The notes beneath the pieces are model-generated. The model saw only the letters and a program-made list of their open reading frames with translations. It did not search any database and had not been told where the DNA came from. Both the position numbers and the translations under genes were made by a program. DNA of 49,168 nt. It comes from Exiguobacterium acetylicum (GTDB lineage Bacteria; Bacillota; Bacilli; Exiguobacteriales; Exiguobacteriaceae). Location of the stretch: positions 1 to 49,168 of the forward strand of contig NZ_CP082335.1 in assembly GCF_019890935.1 (NCBI RefSeq), written 5' to 3'. Below are positions 42,200-49,168 of the stretch, piece after piece (the stretch's first letter is position 1; each line of letters opens with the position of its first letter).

Positions 42200-42226
42200 G
42201 AGAAATGTAGCAATAGCTACTTTCTC
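42200..42226 (-). terminator. Terminator of the 42242-43763 operon
   Basis: On the minus strand GAGAAAGTAGC pairs with GCTACATTTCTC (one bulged base), followed by TTTTTCTTC. It lies shortly after the stop codon at 42242. Confidence 0.75.
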
Positions 42227-42241
42227 CTTTCTTCTTTTAGC

Positions 42242-42622
42242 TTATTTGACTGTTGCCCCAGTACGGAGGATTGTGTCCAATTCCCTTGTAATATTAAGTG
42301 CTAAATCTTTATCGAAGATCTTAATTGCATCGATTGCTGCTAAAAGACTTACAAACGTTTCTCTTAACTTTTCGTGTTGATTGTTTTTCTGCTGCAGCTG
42401 AAAAATTTCACTATACCAAAGTGCCTCATTTTTAATTTCCTCTTGAGTCAAAACTAGTTGAAGACGATGATCACTTTTAGTTTTTAAGTGATCATCGTTC
42501 TTTAAACCAAATGCATTTCTAAGGACACCTAATTGTACGGAAACACTTATCCGACGTTCTCTACTATTATTCGTTTCTGTGCTTAATTTGTTTATGATAT
42601 TCATTAAAGTTGTATTATTCAT
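42242..42622 (-). CDS. Unknown helical protein
   Basis: 126 residues beginning MNNTTLMNIINKLSTETNNS; largely helical with a polar middle (KTKSDHRLQLVLTQEEIKNE). The start at 42622 is seven bases after GGAG and overlaps the upstream stop by eight bases, so it is co-translated. Last gene of a four-gene operon running from repeat B. Function unknown. Confidence 0.6.
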   Translation of the reverse strand: MNNTTLMNIINKLSTETNNSRERRISVSVQLGVLRNAFGLKNDDHLKTKSDHRLQLVLTQEEIKNEALWYSEIFQLQQKNNQHEKLRETFVSLLAAIDAIKIFDKDLALNITRELDTILRTGATVK

Positions 42623-43010
42623 GTTCAGTCTCCTGTTCACTTAATGTCACCATATATGGATCATCTGGATCTTCAATCTCAATCATGGCGTCACACTCTG
42701 ATAAGTGCTTTAGAACTGGATATAAGTCAGGATTCACCTTATTTAAATTGCCTATTGTTGAGCTAGGCGATTCTAAAATATCAGTGAAATGCTCTAATTC
42801 ATTATGGGTATCATAGAAACGCATTATAGTTGGACCTGGAGTGTTTACGTTACAGCTTACTTCAGCTGCTAACTCTTCCTTAATAATCTCTTGGAGCCCT
42901 TGCAAAATCTGAAATTTATTTGATTTTATATGAATATGACTTTGAAGCTTGCTCATTTTAATATCTATGTCTAATCCTACAAAAACCTTGAAATTAATTG
43001 AATCACTCAT
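42615..43010 (-). CDS. Unknown small protein
   Basis: 131 residues beginning MSDSINFKVFVGLDIDIKMS; an alpha/beta pattern with an acidic tail. GGAGG lies seven bases upstream of the ATG. A large palindrome sits in the 70-base gap before it (43033-43068). No family recognised. Confidence 0.6.
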   Translation of the reverse strand: MSDSINFKVFVGLDIDIKMSKLQSHIHIKSNKFQILQGLQEIIKEELAAEVSCNVNTPGPTIMRFYDTHNELEHFTDILESPSSTIGNLNKVNPDLYPVLKHLSECDAMIEIEDPDDPYMVTLSEQETEHE

Positions 43011-43032
43011 CTAATGCCCTCCTTAATTTCGA

Positions 43033-43068
43033 GTTAATGCTAGCATTAATAATATTGCTAGCATTAAC
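43033..43068. promoter_or_regulatory. GCTAGC dyad between small genes
   Basis: GTTAATGCTAGC is repeated inverted as GCTAGCATTAAC, and the first arm is itself inside a 16-bp palindrome (TTAATGCTAGCATTAA). The core GTTAAYGCTAG also occurs in the palindromes of long repeats A and B (40019, 44129). Possible operator or mRNA hairpin. Confidence 0.45.
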
Positions 43069-43080
43069 TTACTTGAAAAT

Positions 43081-43386
43081 TTAAATGCTTTCTAAAAACA
43101 TCTCGAGATGTTCAGTGATCTCATTAAGCGAAGAAGAACAGTACACATCTTTACTTAGCTTTTCTAAGTCTCGATAGTCTACAGTCACATTGGACCACTT
43201 CTCAATTAACACGCCTTCTTTTTTTATTTCTAAATTTATTGGATCCATCTGATCGTTAATATCATAGCTTTCCAAGGCATTGAAAAACATTTCTTTTTGA
43301 TGTGGTAGTGTGAAATATTGCTTTCTTTGAATCGATTTACTATTTTTTTTAGTATTCATTCCTACGATAACAGTAGCATGCATCAT
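43081..43386 (-). CDS. Unknown small protein
   Basis: About 101 residues beginning MMHATVIVGMNTKKNSKSIQ. The N-terminal strand and central KYFTLPHQKEMFFNAL-like helix suggest a small alpha/beta protein. The start is eight bases after GGAGG. It lies in the operon from repeat B. Function unknown. Confidence 0.6.
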   Translation of the reverse strand: MMHATVIVGMNTKKNSKSIQRKQYFTLPHQKEMFFNALESYDINDQMDPINLEIKKEGVLIEKWSNVTVDYRDLEKLSKDVYCSSSLNEITEHLEMFLESI

Positions 43387-43415
43387 TTTGTTTTCCTCCA
43401 ATTACACAAGTGATT

Positions 43416-43763
43416 TTAGTACGGTGTAAGTGTCATTAAATCAAATACAGATTTAAGATCATTTAAAAGGTCTTCAGGATCTATCCCTTTTAACTTTTGA
43501 TCTAATAAAGTGGACCAGTCTCCTTCTAAATAACTTACTATTAGTCTTCGTTCGAACGTCTCTTCTTCTTCTTCGTACTGATAATCTAGTGTAGAAGCCG
43601 TCTCATTTTCAGAATTAGAGTACATTAGTTTTATACTTCCACACTCCTTACTTCTGTCTACTTCTCGAACATGAATCTGAGATAGATTTTCGTAAGTAAA
43701 CGTCATGTTGTAGATTTCTTCGATTTCATTTTGTAAATCTTTTGATAGCTTTTTAGGGTTCAT
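43416..43763 (-). CDS. Acidic small protein downstream of long repeat B
   Basis: 115 residues, strongly acidic (YQYEEEEETFERR). It begins MNPKKLSKDLQNEIEEIYNM and ends in a helix (GIDPEDLLNDLKSVFDLMTL). The ATG is six bases from GAGG, and the whole ribosome site lies in repeat B. It heads a four-gene operon (43763 to 42242). Small acidic plasmid proteins are sometimes DNA mimics (anti-restriction), but there is no direct evidence here. Confidence 0.6.
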   Translation of the reverse strand: MNPKKLSKDLQNEIEEIYNMTFTYENLSQIHVREVDRSKECGSIKLMYSNSENETASTLDYQYEEEEETFERRLIVSYLEGDWSTLLDQKLKGIDPEDLLNDLKSVFDLMTLTPY

Positions 43764-43765
43764 GC

Positions 43766-44324
43766 TTTTCCTCTTTTCGTTTTTGATGTTTTCGAACTTG
43801 GTTTTTTCCGCCTTTGTCTCCTCGGGGCGCTAAAAGCCTCAATAAGGCTTACTTTTGCCGATTTGACACCGAATGCGGACACTCGCTGCCTACGACGTGT
43901 CAAGGGAGCTCTTGAGGAAACTTTTATTCTCCGATTTTCAGAGAATAATACAAAGTTTTCGTCCCTTGATGAGGAGTCCAGGTCTAGGGGCTGGAGGATC
44001 CCGAGAAGCGAAGCGGAGGCTCGGGTCCTCCATCTCCAGCCCTGGTCAGTGAAGTGTACGCTCCGAGGGGCAAATCGGAAAAATGCTCTCGTCCGGCGTT
44101 GGCCGGACTTCCTCTTTTTAATACTAGCGTTAACGCTAGTGCTAGCATCACGCTCTTGATTTTGACCTACGCTCCGTGGCAGCCGTCAAACGATGGACAG
44201 GAACGTACGGTTCCTAGCGCCCAGGGCGCTTAGGAACCGTCGTTATCGGCCGGAGTAGGCTGTCAGCGGTAGTTAGGTCCTGTTAGCATGTACACATGCG
44301 CTACAGGACCTTCTATGAGCCCAA
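43766..44324. repeat. Long repeat B (structured element and divergent leader)
   Basis: 559 bases, nearly identical to repeat A (39656-40212). The few differences I saw are mostly single substitutions, plus a two-base insertion in the last hairpin that extends its inner stem from GCAT/ATGC to GCATG/CATGC. Both copies lie in the same orientation, 4.1 kb apart, each followed by a DUF4062 gene. They could recombine and delete or duplicate the DNA between them. Confidence 0.9.
43898..44322 (+). ncRNA. Candidate structured noncoding RNA, copy B
   Basis: The same folded 5' and 3' domains as copy A, offset by 4110-4112 bases. The pairing-preserving insertion in its last hairpin (GCATG-taca-CATGC) supports the fold. 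The strand is not proven. Confidence 0.5.
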
Positions 44325-44333
44325 TTAAACTAA

Positions 44334-44342
44334 TGTTATTAT
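44334..44342 (+). promoter_or_regulatory. Extended -10 promoter of DUF4062 gene B
   Basis: TGTTATTAT lies 12-20 bases past the repeat end and matches the motif before DUF4062 gene A, despite different flanking bases. Confidence 0.55.
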
Positions 44343-44377
44343 GTATATAAATGAATTTAGATAAGGAGGGTTATTTT

Positions 44378-45481
44378 TTGGAAAAGAGAATGCAAGTATT
44401 TATTTCGTCAACTTTTAGTGATTTAATCAATGAACGTCAATACGCTGTACAAGCAATTTTAAACAGTAATCATATACCGGCTGGAATGGAATTATTCAAA
44501 GCTGGTAATGATGATCAATTAACAGTGATTAAGCGATGGATTGATGAATCGGATATTTACATGCTCATTTTAGGGGGCAGATATGGAACGATCGAACCTA
44601 AATCAGGAAAAAGCTACACTCATATCGAGTATGAGTATGCTATCGAAAAAAATATCCCAGTTTTCACATTGATTCTAGATGATCAAATGCTAGAAAATAA
44701 ACTTTCGGACTTAGGTGGAAAGCATTACGATAAAGTTTACGAAACAGAAAATGCTCAAAAATATCGTGAATTTAAAGATCAGGTATCTGGTCACAACAAG
44801 ATAGTCTCTTTTCCAGTAAACGTTAATGATCTACAGTATCAAACTGTAAATTCTATTAACTATATTTTAAAATTACATAGTTTAGATGGATGGATAAAAG
44901 CCTCTAGCAGTAAACTTTTAAAAGAAAACCAAGACTTAAAAGAAGAAATAATAAAACTTAAGCAAAATTTAGAAACTAAAGAAATTTGTGTTCTTCCTAA
45001 ATTAACAGACGTTTCTAAAGCTAATAATAAACAAGAAATTCCCCAAACCCATTTTTTAAAAAATAAAGATTCAGACGACTATTCTACAATATATGAAGTA
45101 TTTCTAACCCCTGACCCTACTATTAACAATATTAGTGGGTTTACGATGCGGGAAATTGTTGATTATTTAAAACATGATTATATTGTCATTAATCTTCCTT
45201 ATGAACTCCGATTAAAAAGTAGATTGATGAATAGTCATTTGTCAAAACTTAATTTTTTTGCGAATCCCTTAGTCGGCCAAAAATTGATAAGTGGAATCTT
45301 AGCGGTATCTCCTGAAAATGATGAATTGGACCAAACTATTGTTCAAGGACTTATTCCTTCTTTGAGTCGTTTCAACTTAATAACAACTAATTTTTTACCC
45401 AATGAAGCTTTTCCATATAGTTATGTTTTAAATATTAATGGTGTCTTTGTTCTAGAAAAATTCGAAATAATTAAAACGTAA
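44378..45481 (+). CDS. DUF4062 protein B
   Basis: 367 residues. The N-terminal DUF4062 domain (MQVFISSTFSDLINERQYAV, IDESDIYMLILGGRYGTIEP) is closely similar to protein A. A coiled coil follows (~175-200), then a linker and a C-terminal domain (GFTMREIVDYLKHDYI ... LNINGVFVLEKF) that aligns with A only loosely. The start is TTG seven bases after AAGGAGGG; the ATG at 44351 has no ribosome site. A duplication of repeat plus gene followed by C-domain divergence fits, as expected if the C-domain recognises different partners. Confidence 0.8.
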   Translation: MEKRMQVFISSTFSDLINERQYAVQAILNSNHIPAGMELFKAGNDDQLTVIKRWIDESDIYMLILGGRYGTIEPKSGKSYTHIEYEYAIEKNIPVFTLILDDQMLENKLSDLGGKHYDKVYETENAQKYREFKDQVSGHNKIVSFPVNVNDLQYQTVNSINYILKLHSLDGWIKASSSKLLKENQDLKEEIIKLKQNLETKEICVLPKLTDVSKANNKQEIPQTHFLKNKDSDDYSTIYEVFLTPDPTINNISGFTMREIVDYLKHDYIVINLPYELRLKSRLMNSHLSKLNFFANPLVGQKLISGILAVSPENDELDQTIVQGLIPSLSRFNLITTNFLPNEAFPYSYVLNINGVFVLEKFEIIKT

Positions 45482-45541
45482 CTTTGGTTCATTATTTCTT
45501 ATAATTTTATTTTTTAATTCAGAGAAGACAAATTTCTCATT

Positions 45542-46039
45542 TCAATTAAATAACTTTCCTGATGTGAGAAATCTTTTAAATACTTCATTTACTAGTTGCC
45601 ATTCAATTTCAGTGAGTAGAGTTAAATAATGCGAAATAGACTGTTCAACAACTTCTCCTAACGTTTCTCGTTTCAATTCTTTCACTTGAAGAATGGTGTC
45701 ATTCGAAATTCTAAACTGACATGGAGTTAGCTTAGTAGGTGTTGAAGGCATATTATTATAAATTTTACTCAACTTACTAGTTCTTTCATTCATGCCAATC
45801 TTTAAAAGTAAATCATCATAATCATTTTTTTGAAGAGCATTTTCAAGCTGATTTATCATATCAATAAATAGTTCATTAAAGCTGAATCGGCTTAAATGTA
45901 TACGGCCATCTCTTCCGATCTCCCTATCAAGATAGTAGTCAACTAGATAAGGTTTATTTTTATTTAAAACTTCATAGATACTATGAAACTGTACCAAATA
46001 TAAGGGTCTGATTTTATATGATTTAGGGGGGTAAGACAT
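45542..46039 (-). CDS. Unknown protein between DUF4062 B and rep
   Basis: About 165 residues beginning MSYPPKSYKIRPLYLVQFHS. Mostly helical, with a C-terminal stretch (FRISNDTILQVKELKRETLG then EVVEQSISHYLTLL) that resembles an RHH unit. The start at 46039 is nine bases after GGAG; 46072 has no ribosome site. It runs convergent to DUF4062 B. Possibly a copy-number or maintenance regulator near rep, by position only. Confidence 0.55.
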   Translation of the reverse strand: MSYPPKSYKIRPLYLVQFHSIYEVLNKNKPYLVDYYLDREIGRDGRIHLSRFSFNELFIDMINQLENALQKNDYDDLLLKIGMNERTSKLSKIYNNMPSTPTKLTPCQFRISNDTILQVKELKRETLGEVVEQSISHYLTLLTEIEWQLVNEVFKRFLTSGKLFN

Positions 46040-46281
46040 AACTGTACACTCCAATCTATTGTATAAATTCATACTAGAAGAGATTTTAAATTCTTCTAAG
46101 TTTATTACACTTCATTCTGAATTTTAATTATCTCTCTCTGATTTTTAGAATAGTGTTTCTCTCGCGTACTTAGTACAATAAGTAATCTTTTCATCCAGTA
46201 GAATGTTCTTATATAAGTTTAAAAGAACAACCTACTACTTATATTTCAATCACCATAACTTCTATAAAGCAACACAAAATC

Positions 46282-47808
46282 CTATCTACCTAACCACCAT
46301 AGACCTGGACCAGGTAAACATCCGGTAGTATAAATTAACGTCAAAACAGAAGAGCCTGATACGGTACCAAAGTGTTTTGGCAATTGACACATTAATTTCG
46401 AAGTGTATTCTTTTGTTTCTTTCAATGCAGTTAATGCATTGTATAGCTCTCCAGGTAGCTGAATCTTCTGTTTCGAGATCTCCAGCATAAAGTCCTGGGT
46501 CCGATAAATAACGAATCCAGCGTATCTACCTTTCACTACGTTGCCTTTATAATCTCTTCTTTTACGAATAATAAATTTAGATTTTGAGACTTTCTTAAAA
46601 GCACGAGTCAAACTTTTGACTTGTGCTTTTTCATGATTCATTTCTTCAGCCAGTTGCGAGGCGCTAATAGACAGACTACTCCCCTCCCCAACGGGCAACC
46701 TTTTTTCAAGGTGATCAATAGTACGTTCTACAAGCTCTTCGATTTTTTCATAGGAACGTTCTTCTTTAGACTTTTTATGTTTATAGTAACCACGTAACTG
46801 AGGACGCACACCACAAATCATTTCAACTACATCTGGTCTTACAAAGTAATCCTTCTTATATGCACTTTTTACGGCTTTTTCGAGTCTTCTATTCCCCATA
46901 GGGTAGTTAGACTCAGCATTTCTCTCTTTCATCATTACAAGGGTATCCTCGAGCTCGTATCCATCCCGTTTAGCCATAACACTTAATTCAAACGCTGCCA
47001 TATTGCGTGTACCTTTTTCGTCCGTATTCCAGAGTGCACGACCTGCTTTGCTAGTTAGCCAAGATCCGTTTATCGACGCATTACCACGCTTAATACCTAG
47101 TTCTAGAAACCACTCAGTAGCTTCATTTTTAGACCAAACATTTTCTTTTTCAAAGTACATAATTGTTTCTTCTCTAGGAAAACGTGACCAGCCAAAGAGT
47201 GAATTGTTCAAGTCAATTGGCAAACCTTGTTCATATAAAGAAGAACGAATCGCTTCTCCAATTGCCTTGGCATATTGAATAGCCGCAGCTGAACCGTACC
47301 ATGCTTCATTATCTGCGAACACAACAAAAAATTGAACTCCTTTTGGTGTTTTCAAAATTAGTGTAGGCTTACACGGAATCCCTGCTACTTCAAAAGCGAA
47401 CAAGATTTGTTGTACCGATGTTTTTTGATCGATATCAAAGCCAAAAGTTTTAACTCGTCTTAAGTTCTCATCTGCTATGTCAGACGGTTTTACTGCCTTA
47501 TAATATGTATTTGGAGTAAAGTGAGTTACTCCAGTATGACTGTTATTATGGTAATGCAAGATCCCTTGGATGCTTCGTGCAATATCTTGACCACCTAAAG
47601 AAAGGTCAAAAATACTTTCCTTGCTATAAGCAACTCGCACACTTCCCTGAGTCTTCAATTCAAAATCACACTTCTGTTTGATTGATCTTGGTACATTGTT
47701 AGCATAGTTATCGTATAACCCGATTCCACGACCGAAAATAGTCTCTATGACTTCTTGTTCTAGATATGAATGTTGCCTTACTGGACTTTTAGAAAGACTC
47801 GAGTACAT
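46282..47808 (-). CDS. rep: Plasmid replication protein with AEP primase-like domain
   Basis: 508 residues. The N-terminal half has the archaeo-eukaryotic primase acidic motif FGFDIDQ (about residue 115), KTPKGVQFFVVF and the later GWSRFPREE stretch. Residues ~245-310 match the primase C-terminal PriCT-1 pattern (NMAAFELSVMAKRDGYELED). The C-terminal third has a winged-helix-like segment (SISASQLAEEMNHEKAQVKS), plausible for origin binding. Such proteins initiate replication on Gram-positive plasmids. The start at 47808 follows GGAGGAG. Expression looks controlled by an antisense RNA in the leader. The origin is not visible but is probably in or near this gene. Confidence 0.8.
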   Translation of the reverse strand: MYSSLSKSPVRQHSYLEQEVIETIFGRGIGLYDNYANNVPRSIKQKCDFELKTQGSVRVAYSKESIFDLSLGGQDIARSIQGILHYHNNSHTGVTHFTPNTYYKAVKPSDIADENLRRVKTFGFDIDQKTSVQQILFAFEVAGIPCKPTLILKTPKGVQFFVVFADNEAWYGSAAAIQYAKAIGEAIRSSLYEQGLPIDLNNSLFGWSRFPREETIMYFEKENVWSKNEATEWFLELGIKRGNASINGSWLTSKAGRALWNTDEKGTRNMAAFELSVMAKRDGYELEDTLVMMKERNAESNYPMGNRRLEKAVKSAYKKDYFVRPDVVEMICGVRPQLRGYYKHKKSKEERSYEKIEELVERTIDHLEKRLPVGEGSSLSISASQLAEEMNHEKAQVKSLTRAFKKVSKSKFIIRKRRDYKGNVVKGRYAGFVIYRTQDFMLEISKQKIQLPGELYNALTALKETKEYTSKLMCQLPKHFGTVSGSSVLTLIYTTGCLPGPGLWWLGR

Positions 47809-47884
47809 CAGACTTCTCCTCCAAATGATGAGAAGAGCACACAAAAAGGGTATGCTGCTCCCGTTGTTTTTAGTAAAAAAGCAA

Positions 47885-48039
47885 CAGAGAACATGCACAC
47901 CCGTGTATTAGATGTCACACTTTTTATACCTATAACCTTGTCAGACATGTTTAACCATGCTAATATGAGGTCATAAGTATGTTAATTAGAACTTGCATCT
48001 CTTGTCCGGCCAAAGACTTTTTGATGTGCATGTTCTCTG
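47885..48039 (-). promoter_or_regulatory. rep leader with long-range inverted repeat
   Basis: A perfect 15-bp inverted repeat, CAGAGAACATGCACA (47885-47899) and TGTGCATGTTCTCTG (48025-48039), flanks 125 bases of the rep mRNA leader. In the rep transcript the second arm is followed by TTGCTTTTTTAC, so the paired form resembles a terminator. The antisense RNA covers the first arm and could change this folding. This fits transcriptional attenuation control of copy number. Confidence 0.65.
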
Positions 48040-48070
48040 AGGACTTGAATCTTTGATTCAGGTCCTTTTC
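47938..48070 (+). ncRNA. Antisense RNA to the rep leader
   Basis: A plus-strand promoter TTGTCA (47938-47943), 17-base spacer, TATAAT-like TAATAT (47961-47966) leads to a terminator GGACTTGAATC/GATTCAGGTCC (48041-48065) with TTTTCCTTTATTT after it. The predicted RNA is about 95 bases, fully complementary to the rep leader including one arm of the long-range inverted repeat. Small antisense RNAs of this kind set copy number on many Gram-positive plasmids. Confidence 0.75.
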
Positions 48071-48191
48071 CTTTATTTAATTTAAGATTTTATATATCAG
48101 TAAATGCTTCTTGATAACCTTCTTTGTAAAAAATATTCCATAATTATTCGCATTACATTAACAATACTCGCAAAAGCTATATAGGACAAGA

Positions 48192-49091
48192 TTATTTTTC
48201 ATCAGTTTTATCTGTTGTATATTCCACTTCTGATTCGTGTCCCGGATAAATCAATTCTTCTTTCACAGTCGGATACATAGTTTGATCTCCTTCTAATTCG
48301 TATATTTCTATAACTTTCGTAATAATTTCTTTTGATATATTCCATCCTACGAGATCTACAGAACGTTCTATTGCTTTATGCATAAGTAACTTCGCCTCTC
48401 TAACCTTACTCATTGCATCTTCTTCTGTATAGTTAATGTATTGGCGGAATACGTCACATAAAACCTTGATACGATTTTTGGATTCATCATTCCCAAACAG
48501 ACGAATGGACTCTTCCCCAATAAAATCGTCTGTTTCTACGTCTAAAACTAGTTGTAATTGATGCTTCTCATCTGACCAACGATTATGTCGATCATACTCT
48601 CTTAAGCTCTCAATCGGTTTATATAGCCCTTCTTCTATGAACCGTATAATCTCGTCTTTTCTTCGAACAAAGGCACCATTAGAGTTTAACGTTGTAGTCT
48701 GCTTCTTAATTGCCCTGTCCAACAACTCTAAGATATCTTTTGGTACGTAATACATACGTTTTTTTGATTCTTTCTGTCCCTTTGGCTCTAAGATAGTAAG
48801 AAGATATTCAATGATTGTAGATCGATTAGCGTTAAACCCTAGCTGCTTCAAGCTATCACAGAGGTCATCAATTTCTTTGCTTTGAAATTCAGTTAAAGTC
48901 AAAAGCTTAACTTCTTTTTCAATATCGCTTTTATCACTCATTTTAGTATCTCGAATGTATCTAATCAGTTGAGACTTATCTAATCCCTTATCAAGAACTT
49001 CACGAAGTTGCTTACTCCCTTGTCGCCCAAACTTTTTTGCTTGGAAAGCTCTATTAACAGATTTTGATACATAAAAGTTATAGCGTTTCAT
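48192..49091 (-). CDS. Protein with several RHH-like units
   Basis: 299 residues. At least three segments read as strand-helix-helix: KLLTLTEFQSKEIDDLCDSL / RSTIIEYLLTIL (~62-103), KRMYYVPKDILELLDRAIKK / KDEIIRFIEEGL (~110-157), and HQLQLVLDVETDDFIGEESI / NRIKVLCDVFRQYI (~177-220). The N-terminus (KRYNFYVSKSVNRAFQAKKF) may be a fourth. GAGAGGTG precedes the ATG. It lies upstream of rep on the same strand with ~380 bases between. A DNA-binding role in replication control or partition is inferred; no family recognised. Confidence 0.55.
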   Translation of the reverse strand: MKRYNFYVSKSVNRAFQAKKFGRQGSKQLREVLDKGLDKSQLIRYIRDTKMSDKSDIEKEVKLLTLTEFQSKEIDDLCDSLKQLGFNANRSTIIEYLLTILEPKGQKESKKRMYYVPKDILELLDRAIKKQTTTLNSNGAFVRRKDEIIRFIEEGLYKPIESLREYDRHNRWSDEKHQLQLVLDVETDDFIGEESIRLFGNDESKNRIKVLCDVFRQYINYTEEDAMSKVREAKLLMHKAIERSVDLVGWNISKEIITKVIEIYELEGDQTMYPTVKEELIYPGHESEVEYTTDKTDEK

Positions 49092-49168
49092 ACAATCACC
49101 TCTCTTACTATGATTAATTATATCACATAAATCAACGAATTAAACAACAAAAAGTAATTTCCTTTACT

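Noticed and set aside
39656-44324. Repeats A and B as insertion sequences
   Set aside because: No transposase, no terminal inverted repeats and no target-site duplications.
1-49168. CRISPR arrays, rRNA or tRNA genes
   Set aside because: I saw no regularly spaced direct repeats and no tRNA-like cloverleaf or rRNA sequence on either strand.

Overview
The window reads as a low-GC Gram-positive (Bacillota, Bacilli-like) conjugative plasmid. Evidence: strong AGGAGG-type ribosome binding sites, frequent TTG and GTG starts, AT-rich intergenic DNA, a relaxase and Gram-positive-style type IV secretion genes, a primase-type replication protein and two partition systems. A genus such as Exiguobacterium or a bacillus is possible but is only a guess. 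No gene is cut at either edge, so the window may be a whole circular replicon opened between genes.

Layout. 1-2.7 kb (minus strand): HEPN/Abi-like protein, ribbon-helix-helix partner, ParA and serine resolvase, with repeated res-like sequence upstream. 2.9-5.2 kb (plus): OLD-family nuclease and a small protein. 5.3-8.4 kb (minus): secreted peptide, membrane-anchored protein with an apparent frameshift, ABC ATPase and permease, which look like a bacteriocin/immunity-type operon. 8.6-9.5 kb: Fic toxin with VbhA-like antitoxin.

9.5-34.5 kb (minus) is one long transfer region, read from right to left: oriT-like inverted repeats, relaxosome RHH protein, relaxase, coupling protein, VirB2-, VirB6-, VirB3- and VirB4-like genes. 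Next comes an almost complete Tad/Flp pilus assembly set: CpaE-like, surface proteins, CpaB, TadZ, TadA, TadB, TadC, a short pilin, a minor pilin and a prepilin peptidase. It ends with a VirB1-like wall hydrolase. A Tad pilus inside a Gram-positive conjugation operon is the most striking gene-level feature.

34.5-46 kb is accessory and maintenance DNA: an actin-like ParM/ParR system with palindromic upstream DNA, a RadC-like protein, a chromosomal-type parS site inside a gene tail, and many small unknown genes. It also holds two nearly identical 557-559 bp repeats, each directly upstream of a DUF4062 gene. The last ~150 bases of these repeats recur as a diverged third copy near 35.6 kb. Base changes between copies preserve pairing in several stems, so this is a candidate structured RNA or folded single-strand DNA element that I cannot assign to a known family. 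A second, unrelated nested inverted-repeat element lies at 41.8-42.1 kb.

46-49 kb holds the replication gene, a leader with a convincing antisense-RNA unit, and a gene that appears to contain several ribbon-helix-helix-like units. Overall the plasmid combines replication control, two partition systems, addiction and defence genes, and a transfer machine coupled to a pilus.
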